Below are positions 25,256-36,900 of a DNA stretch of 64,000 nt, piece after piece. The first letter of the stretch is position 1; each line of letters starts with the position of its first letter. Position numbers and translations under genes: made by a program. The stretch comes from Thermoanaerobaculia bacterium (lineage in GTDB: Bacteria; Acidobacteriota; Thermoanaerobaculia; UBA5066): NCBI GenBank assembly GCA_022071945.1, contig JAJVIN010000034.1:80434-144433 (forward strand). Reading direction: 5' to 3'. The notes beneath the pieces were generated by a model that was not told the origin of the DNA, ran no database searches, and saw only the letters and a program-made list of their open reading frames with translations.

Positions 25256-26095
25256 ATGGGCATCCACCTCTACGCGGTGTCGCTCGGCAGGGGCTTGCCT
25301 GTTCTCTTCCTGCATGGCGGGATGGGGCTGGATCACCAGCATTTCCGCCCTGGAATGGACACCCTCGCCGCCGGTCATCGAATCGTCTACACAGATCTGA
25401 GAGGTCAGGGCCGGTCCCCACTTCCGGCCCCTGATCCGGCATGGCGCATCGATCTCTGGGTGCAGGACCTGGAGGTTCTCCGAAACGCGCTCGGCCTGGA
25501 CAGCTGGATCGTCCTCGGGCATTCCGCGGGCGGCCTCATCGCATTGGAGTACGCACACCGGCATCCGGAGCGGACACGAGGCCTCGTCCTGTGCGCGACG
25601 GTTCCCTGTTTCGACTTCGGAGCTGAGCTCTTCCCGAGACTCCTGGCGGAAGCGGACGAAAGGCAGCAGGCCGCTCTCCTGACCCTCTTTGCCACGGGCC
25701 CAGCGAATGCCGGAGAGCTGAAGGCGGCGCACCTCGAAATCCTGCCGCTCTACTTTCACCGGCTCCTTCCCGAGCACTCGGAGTGCTTTCGGAACCGCAC
25801 GATCTACAGGCACGAAGCCTCGAACGGGTTCCGTTCGGAGGTTCTTTCTTCCTTCGACAGCCGCCCCTGGCTCTCCGCCATGACCATGCCCGTCCTCGTG
25901 ATCGAGGCCGAGCACGATCGGTTTATTCCAACCCGATATGCGGGCGAGGTGTTCGAACACCTGATTCCCGATGTGCGCCGCGTTCGCATTCCAGACGCCG
26001 GACACTTTCCCTTTCTCGAGCAGCCCGCCGCCTTCCTGGACGCCTTGAGGGGGTGGCTCGGCGCGGTCTTTCCCGGGAATGGAGAGGGACCGTGA
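25256..26095 (+). CDS. alpha/beta-hydrolase, proline-iminopeptidase-like
   Basis: 279-aa alpha/beta-hydrolase. The oxyanion-hole HGG is at residues 20-22, the nucleophile elbow GHSAGG has S90, and D221 (EAEHDRFIP) and H250 (DAGHFPFLEQ) complete the triad. A small lid sits between ~115 and 200. Family relatives include prolyl aminopeptidases, esterases, C-C hydrolases and lactonases, and specificity cannot be told. Its stop overlaps the GTG of the LuxR-type regulator (GTGA), so the pair is co-translated; a hydrolase acting on the regulator's signal is a possibility but is inference. Confidence 0.88.
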   Translation: MGIHLYAVSLGRGLPVLFLHGGMGLDHQHFRPGMDTLAAGHRIVYTDLRGQGRSPLPAPDPAWRIDLWVQDLEVLRNALGLDSWIVLGHSAGGLIALEYAHRHPERTRGLVLCATVPCFDFGAELFPRLLAEADERQQAALLTLFATGPANAGELKAAHLEILPLYFHRLLPEHSECFRNRTIYRHEASNGFRSEVLSSFDSRPWLSAMTMPVLVIEAEHDRFIPTRYAGEVFEHLIPDVRRVRIPDAGHFPFLEQPAAFLDALRGWLGAVFPGNGEGP

Positions 26096-27240
26096 ATCCC
26101 GGGCAAGCCTTGGCAGGCGATCTCGCCATCCTCTACGCTGGGGTGGACCGCCCCGAGGCGTGGACCGAATGGCTGGCTCGAACAGCGGCGTCCCTGAGGT
26201 TGCCTTTCATTGGGCAGCAAGCCTATTCGTTCGTGGAAAAGCGCGGCTCTGGATGCTGCCTTTTCGGCGATCACCACTCGACGATGCACGCCTACAACGC
26301 CTACTACGGCGCCCGCAACCCCTGGATGCCACGCGCGCGCGCCACCCTTCAACCCGGACGGCCCATCGTCAGTGACGAGCTCTGCGGCGAGAGCGAGCTC
26401 TATAGAACCGAGTTCTACGCGGACTGGCTCCGCCCGGCACGGCTCCTCCACTCCATGGGAGCGGTCCTCGCGATCGAGAACGGGACGAGCCACACCATGG
26501 CGTTCCTGCGCGGACCGGACGCCGGACCCTACACCCAGGAAGAGATCCGGTACCTCACCAGCGTGCTCCCCCATCTGCAGAATGTCTTCCGGCTCCGGGC
26601 GCGGCTGAGCGCCCTGGAGGCCGTCAGAGACTCGTTCTCCCATGCCCTCGATCGCCTCGGATACGGTGTCGTCCTCATCGATGGAATCGGGCGTGTCGTC
26701 TCCATCAACGCCGCCGCGAGGGAGACGCTCGGAAAGCAGGATGGGCTCCGGCTCAGCCGCGACCAGCTCCGGACGACGTCGCCGGCCACCGAGGGGGCTC
26801 TCGAGAGGCTCTTGCGGTGCGGCACGAGCCTCTCGGCCGAGACCGAGAGCCCCGTCAACGGAGTCGTGGAGATTCCGCGTCTGCGTTCGCCGCTTCCCCT
26901 GGAAGTCACGGCATTCCCCCTTCTTTCCGAGACGATGCTGCTTGGCATTTCGGCCTCGGTCATCGTCTTCATCCATGACCCGGATCTGAGCCGGCCCGTT
27001 CCCGAGACATGGTTGAAACAGAGGTTCCGTCTGACCGGAGGCGAGATCCGCGTCGCCCGGATGCTGGCGGCCGGCTCCACCCTCCCCGAAATCTCGGACC
27101 AGCTCGAGATCAGCATTCAGACGGCCCGGACCCACCTGAAGAGGATCTTCGCCAAGACCGACACGAGCCGGCAGTCCGACCTTTCCAGGAGACTCTTGAG
27201 ATCTCTGGCGAACCTCGCGGGAACCGATCCCGCGAGATAG
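26092..27240 (+). CDS. LuxR-type transcriptional regulator
   Basis: 382 aa. The GTG start overlaps the hydrolase stop. The N-terminal ~170 residues have no obvious family match, ~180-280 look PAS-like (ALDRLGYGVVLIDGIGRVVSINAAARETLG), and ~305-370 form a LuxR-type HTH: FRLTGGEIRVARMLAAGSTLPEISDQLEISIQTARTHLKRIFAKT. No autoinducer-binding or receiver domain is visible. A role in controlling the following NHL/SBBP exoprotein genes is suggested by position only; the 185-bp gap contains a short inverted pair CCCC-ATTT-GGGG at ~27279. Confidence 0.88.
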   Translation: MNPGQALAGDLAILYAGVDRPEAWTEWLARTAASLRLPFIGQQAYSFVEKRGSGCCLFGDHHSTMHAYNAYYGARNPWMPRARATLQPGRPIVSDELCGESELYRTEFYADWLRPARLLHSMGAVLAIENGTSHTMAFLRGPDAGPYTQEEIRYLTSVLPHLQNVFRLRARLSALEAVRDSFSHALDRLGYGVVLIDGIGRVVSINAAARETLGKQDGLRLSRDQLRTTSPATEGALERLLRCGTSLSAETESPVNGVVEIPRLRSPLPLEVTAFPLLSETMLLGISASVIVFIHDPDLSRPVPETWLKQRFRLTGGEIRVARMLAAGSTLPEISDQLEISIQTARTHLKRIFAKTDTSRQSDLSRRLLRSLANLAGTDPAR

Positions 27241-27425
27241 CCCTTCGTCCTCGAACTCTGGAGACAGTCGCCCGCATACCCCATTTGGGGGACGACGGGA
27301 CTGGCATCGCGGTCACACATTTCCTCCCCGAGAACACGCGAAGGCAAACACGGACCCATTCGGAACCATCCACACGGGCCGGAGACCCGTCGCGGGCCGT
27401 GGTGCCGCCGCATGAGGAGGATTCG

Positions 27426-30400
27426 ATGAAGTCTGGACTTCGGTACGCCCTCGCCCTACTGACCGCGGCACACTTGCCGGGATTCGTCTTGCCCGTTATC
27501 GCCGCGGAGCCTCCGCTGACCGTGACGACCGAGACGTTCGGTGCCACGGGCACCGACGGCACCGGAACGGCCGCCCGCTTCTTTCGCCCCGAAAGGCTCT
27601 GCACGGACGGTACCTTCGTCTACGTCAGCGACACCGCCAACCACATGATCCGGAAGATCCAGGTCGCGACCGGAGAGGTCACGACACTCGCGGGCTCGCC
27701 TCGCATCGCGGGAAGCGCCGACGGAGTGGGAACCGCGGCCCGGTTCAACTCACCGCTCGGAATCACGGCCAGCGGCAACTTCCTCCATATCGCCGACTCG
27801 GGGAATGCCACGATCCGCCGCCTCGATCTGACGACGGGAGAAGTCGTCACGGTCGCGGGGAGGGCCGGCGAGAAAGGTGATGCGGACGGGAGCGGGGCGT
27901 CGGCCCGTTTTCGCAAGCCCGACGGCATCCTCGTCATCGGCTCCGGGTCCGCGCAGAAGCTCTACATCACAGACAGCGAGGCTCACACCGTGCGTGTCTT
28001 CGACGGAGCAGGCGTGTCGACTCTCGCGGGTGCGGGAAACACGCCCGGATTCGCGGACGCCACGGGAGCGGCCGCGCGCTTCAACTCTCCGTGCGGGCTC
28101 GCCACCGATGGAGCCGGGAACCTCTATGTCGGCGACCGCAAGAACTATCGCATTCGCAAGATCGTGCTGGAAACGGGGGCCGTCACGACATTCGCCGGAG
28201 GCGCCACCGCGGGTTCGACCGACGGAACGGGCGCGGTGGCGAGATTCGGTGATCCCTCCGACCTCGCGGGCGGAGCGGCCCTGGAGGGCATCTACGTCGT
28301 TGATGTGAGCCGGCTTCGCTTCGTGAAGTTCAACGCCGAAGTCAAGACATCGACCACATTCGGAGTCGGAACGGGCATTGCGATTCACTCCGACAATCCG
28401 AGCGCTCTCCCTTACGTCTTCTCCGCCCGCCACAGTGAGAACCTGATCAACCGGCGCGCCCACCCGGTCGGCACCAGGAACCCGGAGATCCTCGCGGGCC
28501 GCCAGTTGCGACCGGTCTTTTCGCCGTCGAAGATGGTGCCCGGACCACAGGGGACGATCTACTCCTTGATCTCCTATACGGGTCTCGTCCGAATCGACCC
28601 GGTCGAAGGAACGATGACGACCATCGTGGACTATCCCCAGCTTGGCGGTCTTTCGCTCGAGGGCAACTACGCCTATATCGCCGACAATTCGAAGTACATC
28701 CAGAGGGTCGATCTGTCATCGGGCGCCGTCATGATCCTGGCGGGCGGTAAGACGGGTGCCGTGGACGGAACCGGCAGCGACGCCGGCTTCTCGAAACCAC
28801 AGGACCTCGCCTCGGACGGGCAAGGCAACCTCTACATCGCCGACATGAACGCCCACACAGTCAGAAAGCTCGTCATCGGCACTCGACAGGTCACGACGGT
28901 GGCGGGCAAGACCTCGACGAGCGGAAGAACGGACGGACCCGCTTCCGAGGCGCAGTTCACTTACCCGAGCTCGATCCTCCACGACGGGCAGGGCTCACTG
29001 TACATCGGGGAATCCTACGCGATACGCAAACTCGATCTGGCGACGGGGCAGGTCTCCACCGTCGCCTACTCGCAGACCGAACTGCCGAGCGCCGTCGTGG
29101 GAATGGCCCTGACGGGCTCGAAGCTCACCTTCACCGACGCCCAGCGGCACACGATCCGCGTCATCGACCTTGCAACCAGGGAGATCTCCACTGTCGCGGG
29201 AAAAGAGGGAGTGTCTGCCTGGGCCGATGGAACCGGAGACGAGGCACGGCTCAACGCGCCGGCCGGCATCGCCCACCTCGGGAACGGCCGGTTCATGGTC
29301 GCCGACCCCGGGAACAATCTGTTCCGCTACGCCACCCTCTCCGGCTCGCCCGTCCCCCCATCCACTGCCAGTTTCTTCGTCCCGGTCGTTCTCTCGGCCA
29401 GCGGGAAGAACTTCTCCTACTTCACGACCGAGTTGACCGCGACGAACCGCGGCACATCCGAGGCGACGGTTCGATACTCCTACACAGCAGCCTCGGGCGG
29501 CGGCTCCGGTGCCTTCACGGACTCCGTCAAGCTCGGCCCTGGCAAACAGCTCATCGTTCCTGACGTCATAGAGTTCCTCCGTGCCCACGGTCTCGAGATC
29601 AGTGACTCCGGCGGCCGGGTCGGAACCCTCTGGGTCCACCTCGACGGCGTCAAGCAGACCGAGGCCTCCGTCACGGCGCGGACGACGACCGCCGTCTCGA
29701 CGTCGGAAGGCCGCCCCGGAACGAACGCCGTCCTCGGCCGCGCGGGCCTCGCCTACTCGGGGCTCGCCCCCACGAGACTCCTCACGTCCCCGGTCTATCT
29801 CTCGGGTCTTCGATTCAGCGACAGGGAACGCTCGAACATCGCCGTCCAGAACGCGGGGGGCGAGACGGATGGGGACATCACCGTTCGCGTCAGTCTCTTC
29901 GCCGGGGACGGCAACGGCACGCCCGCGGGCACGCAGGAACTCACCCTGACGCCTGGCGGCTTCGGTCAGCTCGCCGTCGACGCGCTGGCGGCCGGCGCGA
30001 CATCGAATCAGGGGTTCTTTGCGAAGGTGGAAAGGACGGCCGGAACGGCTCCCTACTACGCCTACGGCACGATCAACGACAACCCGACATCCGACGGATC
30101 CTTCGTCACGCCCTACGTCCCTTCCGCGGGCGAACTCTGGGGGCTGACTCTTCCCGTGGCCCTCGAGGCGGCGCCGTACGCGACGGAGGTGATCCTCAAC
30201 AACTTCACCACGTCGTCGAGGGAAGTGACGATCACTTACGCGGCCACCGCCGTGGCAAACGGCCAGACGTGGATCAAACTGACCCTGCCCGCCGGATCAC
30301 AGCGGCTGATTCCCGACTTCGTCTCGTTCCTCAGGACCTCGGGCGCGCAGGGAGTGGGACCCGCCGGCCCCGGCTTCGTGGGGCCCGTCTTCATCACTGT

Positions 30401-30881
30401 CGACGGGCTTGACGGCCCGACCGCCGCCGTTCAGGGCCTTGCCATCAGCGCGAAGACCACGAATCCTAGTCCGTCCGGCTCCGGGTTCCTCGGGCTCTAC
30501 TACCAGGGTGTTCCGTACGGATCCAGCAACACGGCGGTCTGGGTCTCCGGCCTCCAGCAGGACGGCGAGGACCGCTCCAACATCGCCCTCGTCAACACGG
30601 GGGAAAAGGACGCCTCCCCGATGGATCTGAAGCTCGAGTTCTATAACGGCGAAAACGGCACGAAGACCGGTGAACGAACCGTCACGGTCGCGGCGAAAGT
30701 GCTCTCGAACCAGCTGCGGGTCCTGGCCACGGACGCGGGCGGCGCCCAGAACGGCTATGTGAAGGTCACGCGCGTCTCGGGAACCAATCCCTTCATCGCC
30801 TACGGCGTGATCAACGACGGCGCCAGCGCCGGAGATCGAACCGGCGACGGAGCCTTCCTCGTGAGCGAGCGGGCTCAGTGA
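27426..30881 (+). CDS. secreted NHL-repeat beta-propeller protein
   Basis: 1151 aa with a signal peptide (ALALLTAAHLPGFVLPVIA). Residues ~35-640 contain about ten NHL-type repeats, each like ARFNSPxGxAxDGxGNLYVxDxxNxxIRK followed by VTTVAG, forming one or two propellers. The rest is two related ~240-residue modules, from ~650 (FVPVVLSASGKNFSYFTTEL) and ~905 (WGLTLPVALEAAPYATEVIL), each with SNIA(V/L)xN and YGxINDxxxSDG signatures. GAGGAG precedes the ATG. NHL propellers bind proteins, RNA or glycans; as a secreted protein, surface binding is the likeliest role. It is followed by a strong terminator. Confidence 0.85.
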   Translation: MKSGLRYALALLTAAHLPGFVLPVIAAEPPLTVTTETFGATGTDGTGTAARFFRPERLCTDGTFVYVSDTANHMIRKIQVATGEVTTLAGSPRIAGSADGVGTAARFNSPLGITASGNFLHIADSGNATIRRLDLTTGEVVTVAGRAGEKGDADGSGASARFRKPDGILVIGSGSAQKLYITDSEAHTVRVFDGAGVSTLAGAGNTPGFADATGAAARFNSPCGLATDGAGNLYVGDRKNYRIRKIVLETGAVTTFAGGATAGSTDGTGAVARFGDPSDLAGGAALEGIYVVDVSRLRFVKFNAEVKTSTTFGVGTGIAIHSDNPSALPYVFSARHSENLINRRAHPVGTRNPEILAGRQLRPVFSPSKMVPGPQGTIYSLISYTGLVRIDPVEGTMTTIVDYPQLGGLSLEGNYAYIADNSKYIQRVDLSSGAVMILAGGKTGAVDGTGSDAGFSKPQDLASDGQGNLYIADMNAHTVRKLVIGTRQVTTVAGKTSTSGRTDGPASEAQFTYPSSILHDGQGSLYIGESYAIRKLDLATGQVSTVAYSQTELPSAVVGMALTGSKLTFTDAQRHTIRVIDLATREISTVAGKEGVSAWADGTGDEARLNAPAGIAHLGNGRFMVADPGNNLFRYATLSGSPVPPSTASFFVPVVLSASGKNFSYFTTELTATNRGTSEATVRYSYTAASGGGSGAFTDSVKLGPGKQLIVPDVIEFLRAHGLEISDSGGRVGTLWVHLDGVKQTEASVTARTTTAVSTSEGRPGTNAVLGRAGLAYSGLAPTRLLTSPVYLSGLRFSDRERSNIAVQNAGGETDGDITVRVSLFAGDGNGTPAGTQELTLTPGGFGQLAVDALAAGATSNQGFFAKVERTAGTAPYYAYGTINDNPTSDGSFVTPYVPSAGELWGLTLPVALEAAPYATEVILNNFTTSSREVTITYAATAVANGQTWIKLTLPAGSQRLIPDFVSFLRTSGAQGVGPAGPGFVGPVFITVDGLDGPTAAVQGLAISAKTTNPSPSGSGFLGLYYQGVPYGSSNTAVWVSGLQQDGEDRSNIALVNTGEKDASPMDLKLEFYNGENGTKTGERTVTVAAKVLSNQLRVLATDAGGAQNGYVKVTRVSGTNPFIAYGVINDGASAGDRTGDGAFLVSERAQ

Positions 30882-30888
30882 TTCCTCC

Positions 30889-30918
30889 GCCCGGCCCGGG
30901 GGTCCTCCCGGGCCGGGC
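30889..30918 (+). terminator. strong hairpin after NHL-repeat gene
   Basis: GCCCGGCCCGGG (30889-30900) pairs perfectly with CCCGGGCCGGGC (30907-30918), a 12-bp GC stem with a 6-nt loop, followed by CCTCTCTC. The lack of a real T-run makes efficiency uncertain, but the stem is among the strongest in the window and separates two large exoprotein genes. Confidence 0.7.
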
Positions 30919-30975
30919 CCTCTCTCGTGCCCCGGGTGCCTGAACCAGCCACTCGACCCCGAAAGGAGCCATCAG

Positions 30976-33900
30976 ATGACGACGAATCGCCTGACCCCGC
31001 GCCGATCCGTGCTGGCCACGGGAATCCTGCTCCTCGCCGGCAGTGCCTCGCCGTTGATCGCGGGGCCGTCCGCCCAGGTCTCGAAGATACCCCTCTACTT
31101 CGAACCGAACCTGGGCCAGGCGCCGCAGGGCGTCGAGTTCCTGGCGCGTGGCGAGAACTACATGGCCCTGGTTACACCCGACGGGGTCACCTTGCACCTG
31201 CGCTCCGGCACCTGTGGCGGCAAGGAACGAAAGGGGCCAATGGGCCGCGAGGCAGAAACCGAGGGCATGGATGCGGGGCTGCCGGAGACGCCGTGCAGGA
31301 CGGAAATGGCGACACTGCGGGTGGAGGGTCGATCGAAGAAGTCACGACTGATCCCGGAGGAGAGGCTAGAGGGGATCAGCAACTATCTGACGGGGAACGA
31401 TCCGTCGCGGTGGCGAACTCACATCCCTCACTTCGCGGCGGTTCGCGTCGGGGATGTCTACCCCGGAATCGACATGGTGCTGAGGCCGAGTGGATCGAAC
31501 CTCCGATACGACTTCGAGGTGAGGCCTGGAGCCGACCCGGGGAGGATACAGCTGAGGCTCCAGGGGCCCGAGAAGACCGAGCTTTCGGATGAACGGCTCA
31601 TCCACCACTTCAAGGGCGGACGGCTCGAGCAGACGAATCTCCGGGTTTCCCAGGGAGCAGACGACATTGCCGGTGCGAGCTTCTCGCTGACATCCGACGG
31701 CCGGATCGGCTTCGACGTACAAGCCTGGAACCGGAGGGAAAAGCTCGTCATCGACCCGACGCTGGCGTGGTCGACGTTCCTGGGCGGCTACGGCCCCGAG
31801 CAAGCGCGGGCAATAGCCGTCGACGGCTCGGGTAACGCATACGTGACGGGACGAGTATCGAATCCCGTCTTCCCGGTCACCGCCGGCGCCTATGACACGA
31901 CTTACAGTGGAGGCTATGACGTCTTCGTGACGAAGCTGGACTCGGCGGGTTCGGGGCTTGTCTACTCCACCCTCCTCGGCGGGGCGGGCGACGATGACCC
32001 AGCGGGAATCGCAGTGGATTCCTCCGGGAGGGCCTTGATCACTGGGTCAACCTCCAGCCCGGGCTTCCCCGCGACCACCGGGGCGTACGACACAAGCCAG
32101 AACGGCGGCGCCGACGCATTCTTGACGAGGCTGAACGCGATGGGTACGGACCTGATCTTCTCGACATTCCTGGGTGGTTCGGACCAGGACTACGGGAAAG
32201 GTGTCGCTCTGGATTCCTCCGAGAACGCCTATGTAACGGGATACACCACGAGCACAAACTACCCGGTCAGTGCCGGGGCGCACGACACAAGCCAGAACGG
32301 AAGCAACGACGTATTCGTGACCAAGGTGAACTCGACGGGTACGGGCATCGTCTATTCCACGTTCCTCGGCGGTTACACCAACGATCTTGCGCATGGGATC
32401 GCGGTCGATACCCTCGGAAGCGCCTACGTGACCGGACATACCTGGAGCCCGGATTTCCCGGTGACTGCTGGTGCGTACGACGGCAACCACAACGGGTACG
32501 AAGACGTATTTGTCACGAAACTGAACGCGACGGGCACGGGGCTCGCCTACTCGGCGTTCCTCGGTGGGATGTATAGTGACTATGGTGCCGGGATCGCAGT
32601 GGACGCGCTCGGAGGCGTCTATGTGACGGGGTATACCTCCAGCCCTGATTTCCCGGTCACCGGCAGCTCGTACGACAACAGCCACAACGGGGGCTTCGAT
32701 GTCTTTGTGACGAAGCTGAACTCCGCTGGCGCCAGCCTCGTCTACTCGACGTTCCTCGGCGGCCCGGCGGCGGATACCGCAAGCGGGATCGCACTGGATG
32801 CCCTCGGGAGCGCCTACGTGACGATGACGACTGACAGCGTGGGTTTCCCGACAACGATCGGAGCGTACGACACCAGCTTCAATGGTTCCAGGGACGCCTC
32901 CGTGGCGAAACTGAATCCGGCTGGCACGACACTCCTCTATTCCACGTTCCTGGGTGGCCCGGACGACGACCTCGGGAACGCGATAGCAGTGGATGCCACG
33001 GGGAGCGCCCATGTGACGGGCGAAACCAGAAGCTCGAGTTTTCCCGTGACGACTGGGGCCTACGGCCCGGCGATGGCCGGGGATCACGATTCCTTCGTCA
33101 CGAAGCTCTCGATTGGAGGCGATTCGCTTTCCTATTCCACATTCCTGGGTGGCGCCGGCTCCTTCAGCGGCTCGGGCTGGAGTCAATCCCTCACAACAGA
33201 CAGCTCCGGATCGGTATATGTGACAGGCCGCACCTATTCCTCGAGTTTCCCCACGGGCGCCGGTTCATACGACACCGCCCACAACGGGGGGGACGATGCT
33301 TTCGTGACGAAGCTGAACGCGGCAGGTACCAGCCTCGTCTACTCCACGTTCCTCGGGGGATCAGGCGGCGACTGGGGAAACGGGATCGCTTCTGACGCCT
33401 CCGGGAACACCTATGTTTCCGGATACACCTTAAGCTCGAACTTCCCCACAACCGCCGGTGCGTACGACACGAGCCACAACGGGGGCTTCGATGTCTTTGT
33501 GACGAAGCTGAACGCGACGGGCACGGGGCTCATCTATTCGACCTTCCTCGGGGGTTCGGGGTGGGACCGCGGACGTGGAATCGCGCTGGATACTTCCGGG
33601 AGTGCCTATGTCACGGGGCATACGGACAGCACTGGTTTCCCGACGACAGCCGGTACTTACGACACCACCTTCAATGGGGGCGAGGATGCCTTCGTGACGA
33701 AGCTCAACGCGACGGGCACGGGGCTCGTCTATTCAACTCTCCTCGGAGGTTCGAACGGTGACGCCGGATACGCGATCGCGCTGGACAACTCTGGGACCGC
33801 TCTCGTGACGGGTAGCACCTCGAGCGCGGATTTTCCGGCAACAGCCGGAGCCTACGACACAAGCCACAACGGGAACGACGACGCCTTCGTCGCGAAGGTG

Positions 33901-36900
33901 AACACGACCGGGACCGGGCTCCTCTTTTCTACATTCCTTGGAGGTTCGAGCAAGGACGACGCGACCGCGATCACGCTGGATGCATCGGGGATCGCCTTCG
34001 TCACCGGGTACACATGGAGCGCAGACTTCCCGACAACAGGCGGAGCGTTCGACACGAGCCACAACGGGAACTACGATGCCTTCGTCGCGAAGGTGAACAC
34101 GACCGGGACCGGGCTCGTCTTCTCTACTTTCCTCGGAGGTTCGGACAGCGATGCTGGATTCGGGATCGCGGTCGACGCAATGGGGACCGCTTTCGTGACG
34201 GGGTACACGCGCAGCACGGACTTCCCGGCGACAGCCGATGCTTTCGACACGAGCCACAACGGGAACTCCGATGCCTTCGTCGCGAAGGTGAACACGACCG
34301 GGACCGGGCTCCTCTTCTCCACGTTCCTTGGTGGTTCAGACAATGATCTTGGATACGCAATTGCACTGGATGCTCTCGGGAGCGCCTACGTGACGGGACT
34401 TACCGATAGCTCGGACTTCCCGGCCAGTCCGGGAGCGTTCCAGGACTCCACACCTTCGGGGGATGGATCGGTGTTCGTAGCGAAGCTCACTTTCAACCAG
34501 GCCCCCACGATCACACCATTCGCGATGGTGACCGTGCCCCGTGGAGCCACGACGAACGTCCTGGTCGCCACCGTGACGGACCCAGACACGGTTCCCCCGG
34601 GGCTCTTCGTGACTGCGACGGGAGCTCCGGCCGGGATCACGGTGGCGAACTTCGTCCTGACGCCAACGACACCCGGCCACTACAACGTGACGGCAGACAT
34701 CATCGCGGCGTGCAACGCCGCGGCGATGGGCCCGGTGAACCTGCAGGTGACGGACGGCATCGCCGCTCCGGCCGCAGGCTCGTTCACACTCAACACGACG
34801 GACGCCGCGGCGGGGGCAACCCTGACGGGCGGCGCGACCCTCTGCGCGGGTGAGACCACGACGCTCTCGGTGGCGCTGACCGGGACTGGCCCGTGGAGCC
34901 TCACATGGTCCGACGGCTTCGTCCAGAGCGGCATCACGACCTCGCCGGCGACCCGCGTGGTCACCCCGGCGGTAACGACGACCTACACGATCACGGCGGT
35001 GTCTGGCGCCAACGGGTGCGCCGGGACGGCGACGGGTTCAGCCTTGGTGACCGTGAACCCGCGTCCGACAGCAGCGGTGACCGGCGGAGGGACCATCTGC
35101 GCGGGAACGGTGTCGACGGTCGCCGTAGCGCTGACCGGAACGGCTCCGTGGACGATCACGTGGAGCGACGGCATGGTCCAGATCGCGGCAGCGAGCCCGG
35201 CGGCTCGCCTCGTGAGCCCCACCTTCAACCAGAGCTTCTCCGTCCTCTCGCTGTCCGACGCGAACTGCACGGGCGGAACGGCCACGGGAGCGGCGGCGTT
35301 CGTGGTCGAGCCTGTCCCATCCGCCGCCATCACGGCCCCCAGCGGGGTCTGCGAATCCTCGGCCGGGAACACGGCCTCCGTTCCGGATGGCGGGCCCGGA
35401 GTGACGTATGCCTGGACCATCTCCGGCGGCACCCTCACCTCCCCCTCCAACGCGAGCAGCGTCACCTTCGCCGCTGGCTCCGCGGGCATCGGCGGTCTCG
35501 GCGCCCCGCACGGCCCTGCGTCCTCCCGTTACCAGGAGATCGCCTCCGGCTCCGTCATCCTCACCGTGACGGTGACGAGGGCCGGATGCCCGAGCGTCGG
35601 GACGAAGACGATCCCCATCCAGATGCCGCCTGCGGTCCCCACTCCATCGATCCCGGCGGACGGGAGCACCTACAGCGGCTCTTTCGTTTCCTGGACTCAT
35701 GCGGGCGGCTCCTCTTACGACGTCTACCTCGACACCGTGAACCCGCCGGAGAAGCTGATCTTCAGCGGGCAGACGAACAACTTGGAGGCGTTCATCCCGT
35801 CGTGGGTGAGTGGGGTGACCTACTCCTGGAAGGTCGTTGCCAGAAACGCGTGCGGTTCCAGTGCCTCTCCGCTCCGGTCGTTCACCGCCGGGAACTGCCC
35901 GTGGACGGGCACGGCGCCGGTTCTGACGAGCCCCGTGAATGGCGCGGCGGGAGTGGCCGCGACGGCGGCCCTCACATGGACGCCAGTGCCCGGAGCGGCG
36001 CACTACGACGTGTACGTCGGGACGAACCCCGAGAACCTCACGCGGTACGACGTGGCGCAGGCACCGGAAACCTCGGTCTTCGTTCCGGTTTCACCCGGGG
36101 TGACGTATCACTGGAAGGTGGTCGCGGTGCCCATCTGCGGCTCGGCGACGTCGTCGTCGTCATCGACGAGTACCTTCACGGCATCGGGGAGCGCATTCGG
36201 GGCGACGGCTTTTGCCCCGAGCATCTTCAACCGGTGGGAGACGGGCACGGTGACGCTGTCTGGCAGTGGGTTCACGGCCGGGATGCATCTGTTCACGGAC
36301 CTCCATGGGGCGAATGCGGGGACGGTCGTTCCCGCGATCTTCACGAACGCGCTCTCGAACCCGTCACAGCTGCAGGCGACGCTGATCGGGAACCCGGCGG
36401 CACCGGTGGGGCTCTACGACGTTGGCGTGACCCTCTCGGGGATCGAGGAGGGAAGGCTCTTGCAGGCGATGGCGCTCCGTGCGTTCACGGACGTGACAGA
36501 GAACGACTTCTACTACCTGTCGTCGGCGCGGATGGCGGACGCGGGGATCATGGAGTCTGACTTTGCGAGCGGGACACCGGGGCCGCAGTTCTCGCCGGCG
36601 ACGAAAGTGAGCCGGGCGTTGATGGCGGAGTACCTTGTGAAGAGCCACCTGTACTGGCGGTACCGGACGACGGCGCTGCCAGCGGCGACGTGCACGCCGA
36701 GTGGAGGGGGATCGACGACGTTCCCGGACGTGGCGTGCAGCCACCCGAACTGGCTGGCGATTCACTGGATAAAGGTGTGGGGCGTCACACAGGGGTCGCC
36801 GTGTGCTCAGGGGCTGTGCTTCAACCCTGACAACAACGTGACCCGCGCGGAGATGGTGACGTTCGTCGAGCGTCTGCGCCAGACGGGGGTGCTGAACACG

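Noticed and set aside
27241..27425. Promoter or operator for the LuxR-type regulator
   Set aside because: Only a 4-bp inverted pair is visible; too weak to call a binding site.
31158..31382. Small antisense ORF near the SBBP gene start
   Set aside because: No Shine-Dalgarno, no homology and fully inside the coding region of the giant gene.
32047..33186. Long antisense frame with repeated RRVQ and VARVV segments
   Set aside because: Its repeats mirror the SBBP-coding DNA on the other strand; not an independent repeat protein.
34893..36560. 555-codon same-strand frame with Arg/His/Gly-rich product
   Set aside because: Out-of-frame reading of the Ig/Fn3-like region of the SBBP gene; composition is typical of frame-shifted GC-rich sequence.
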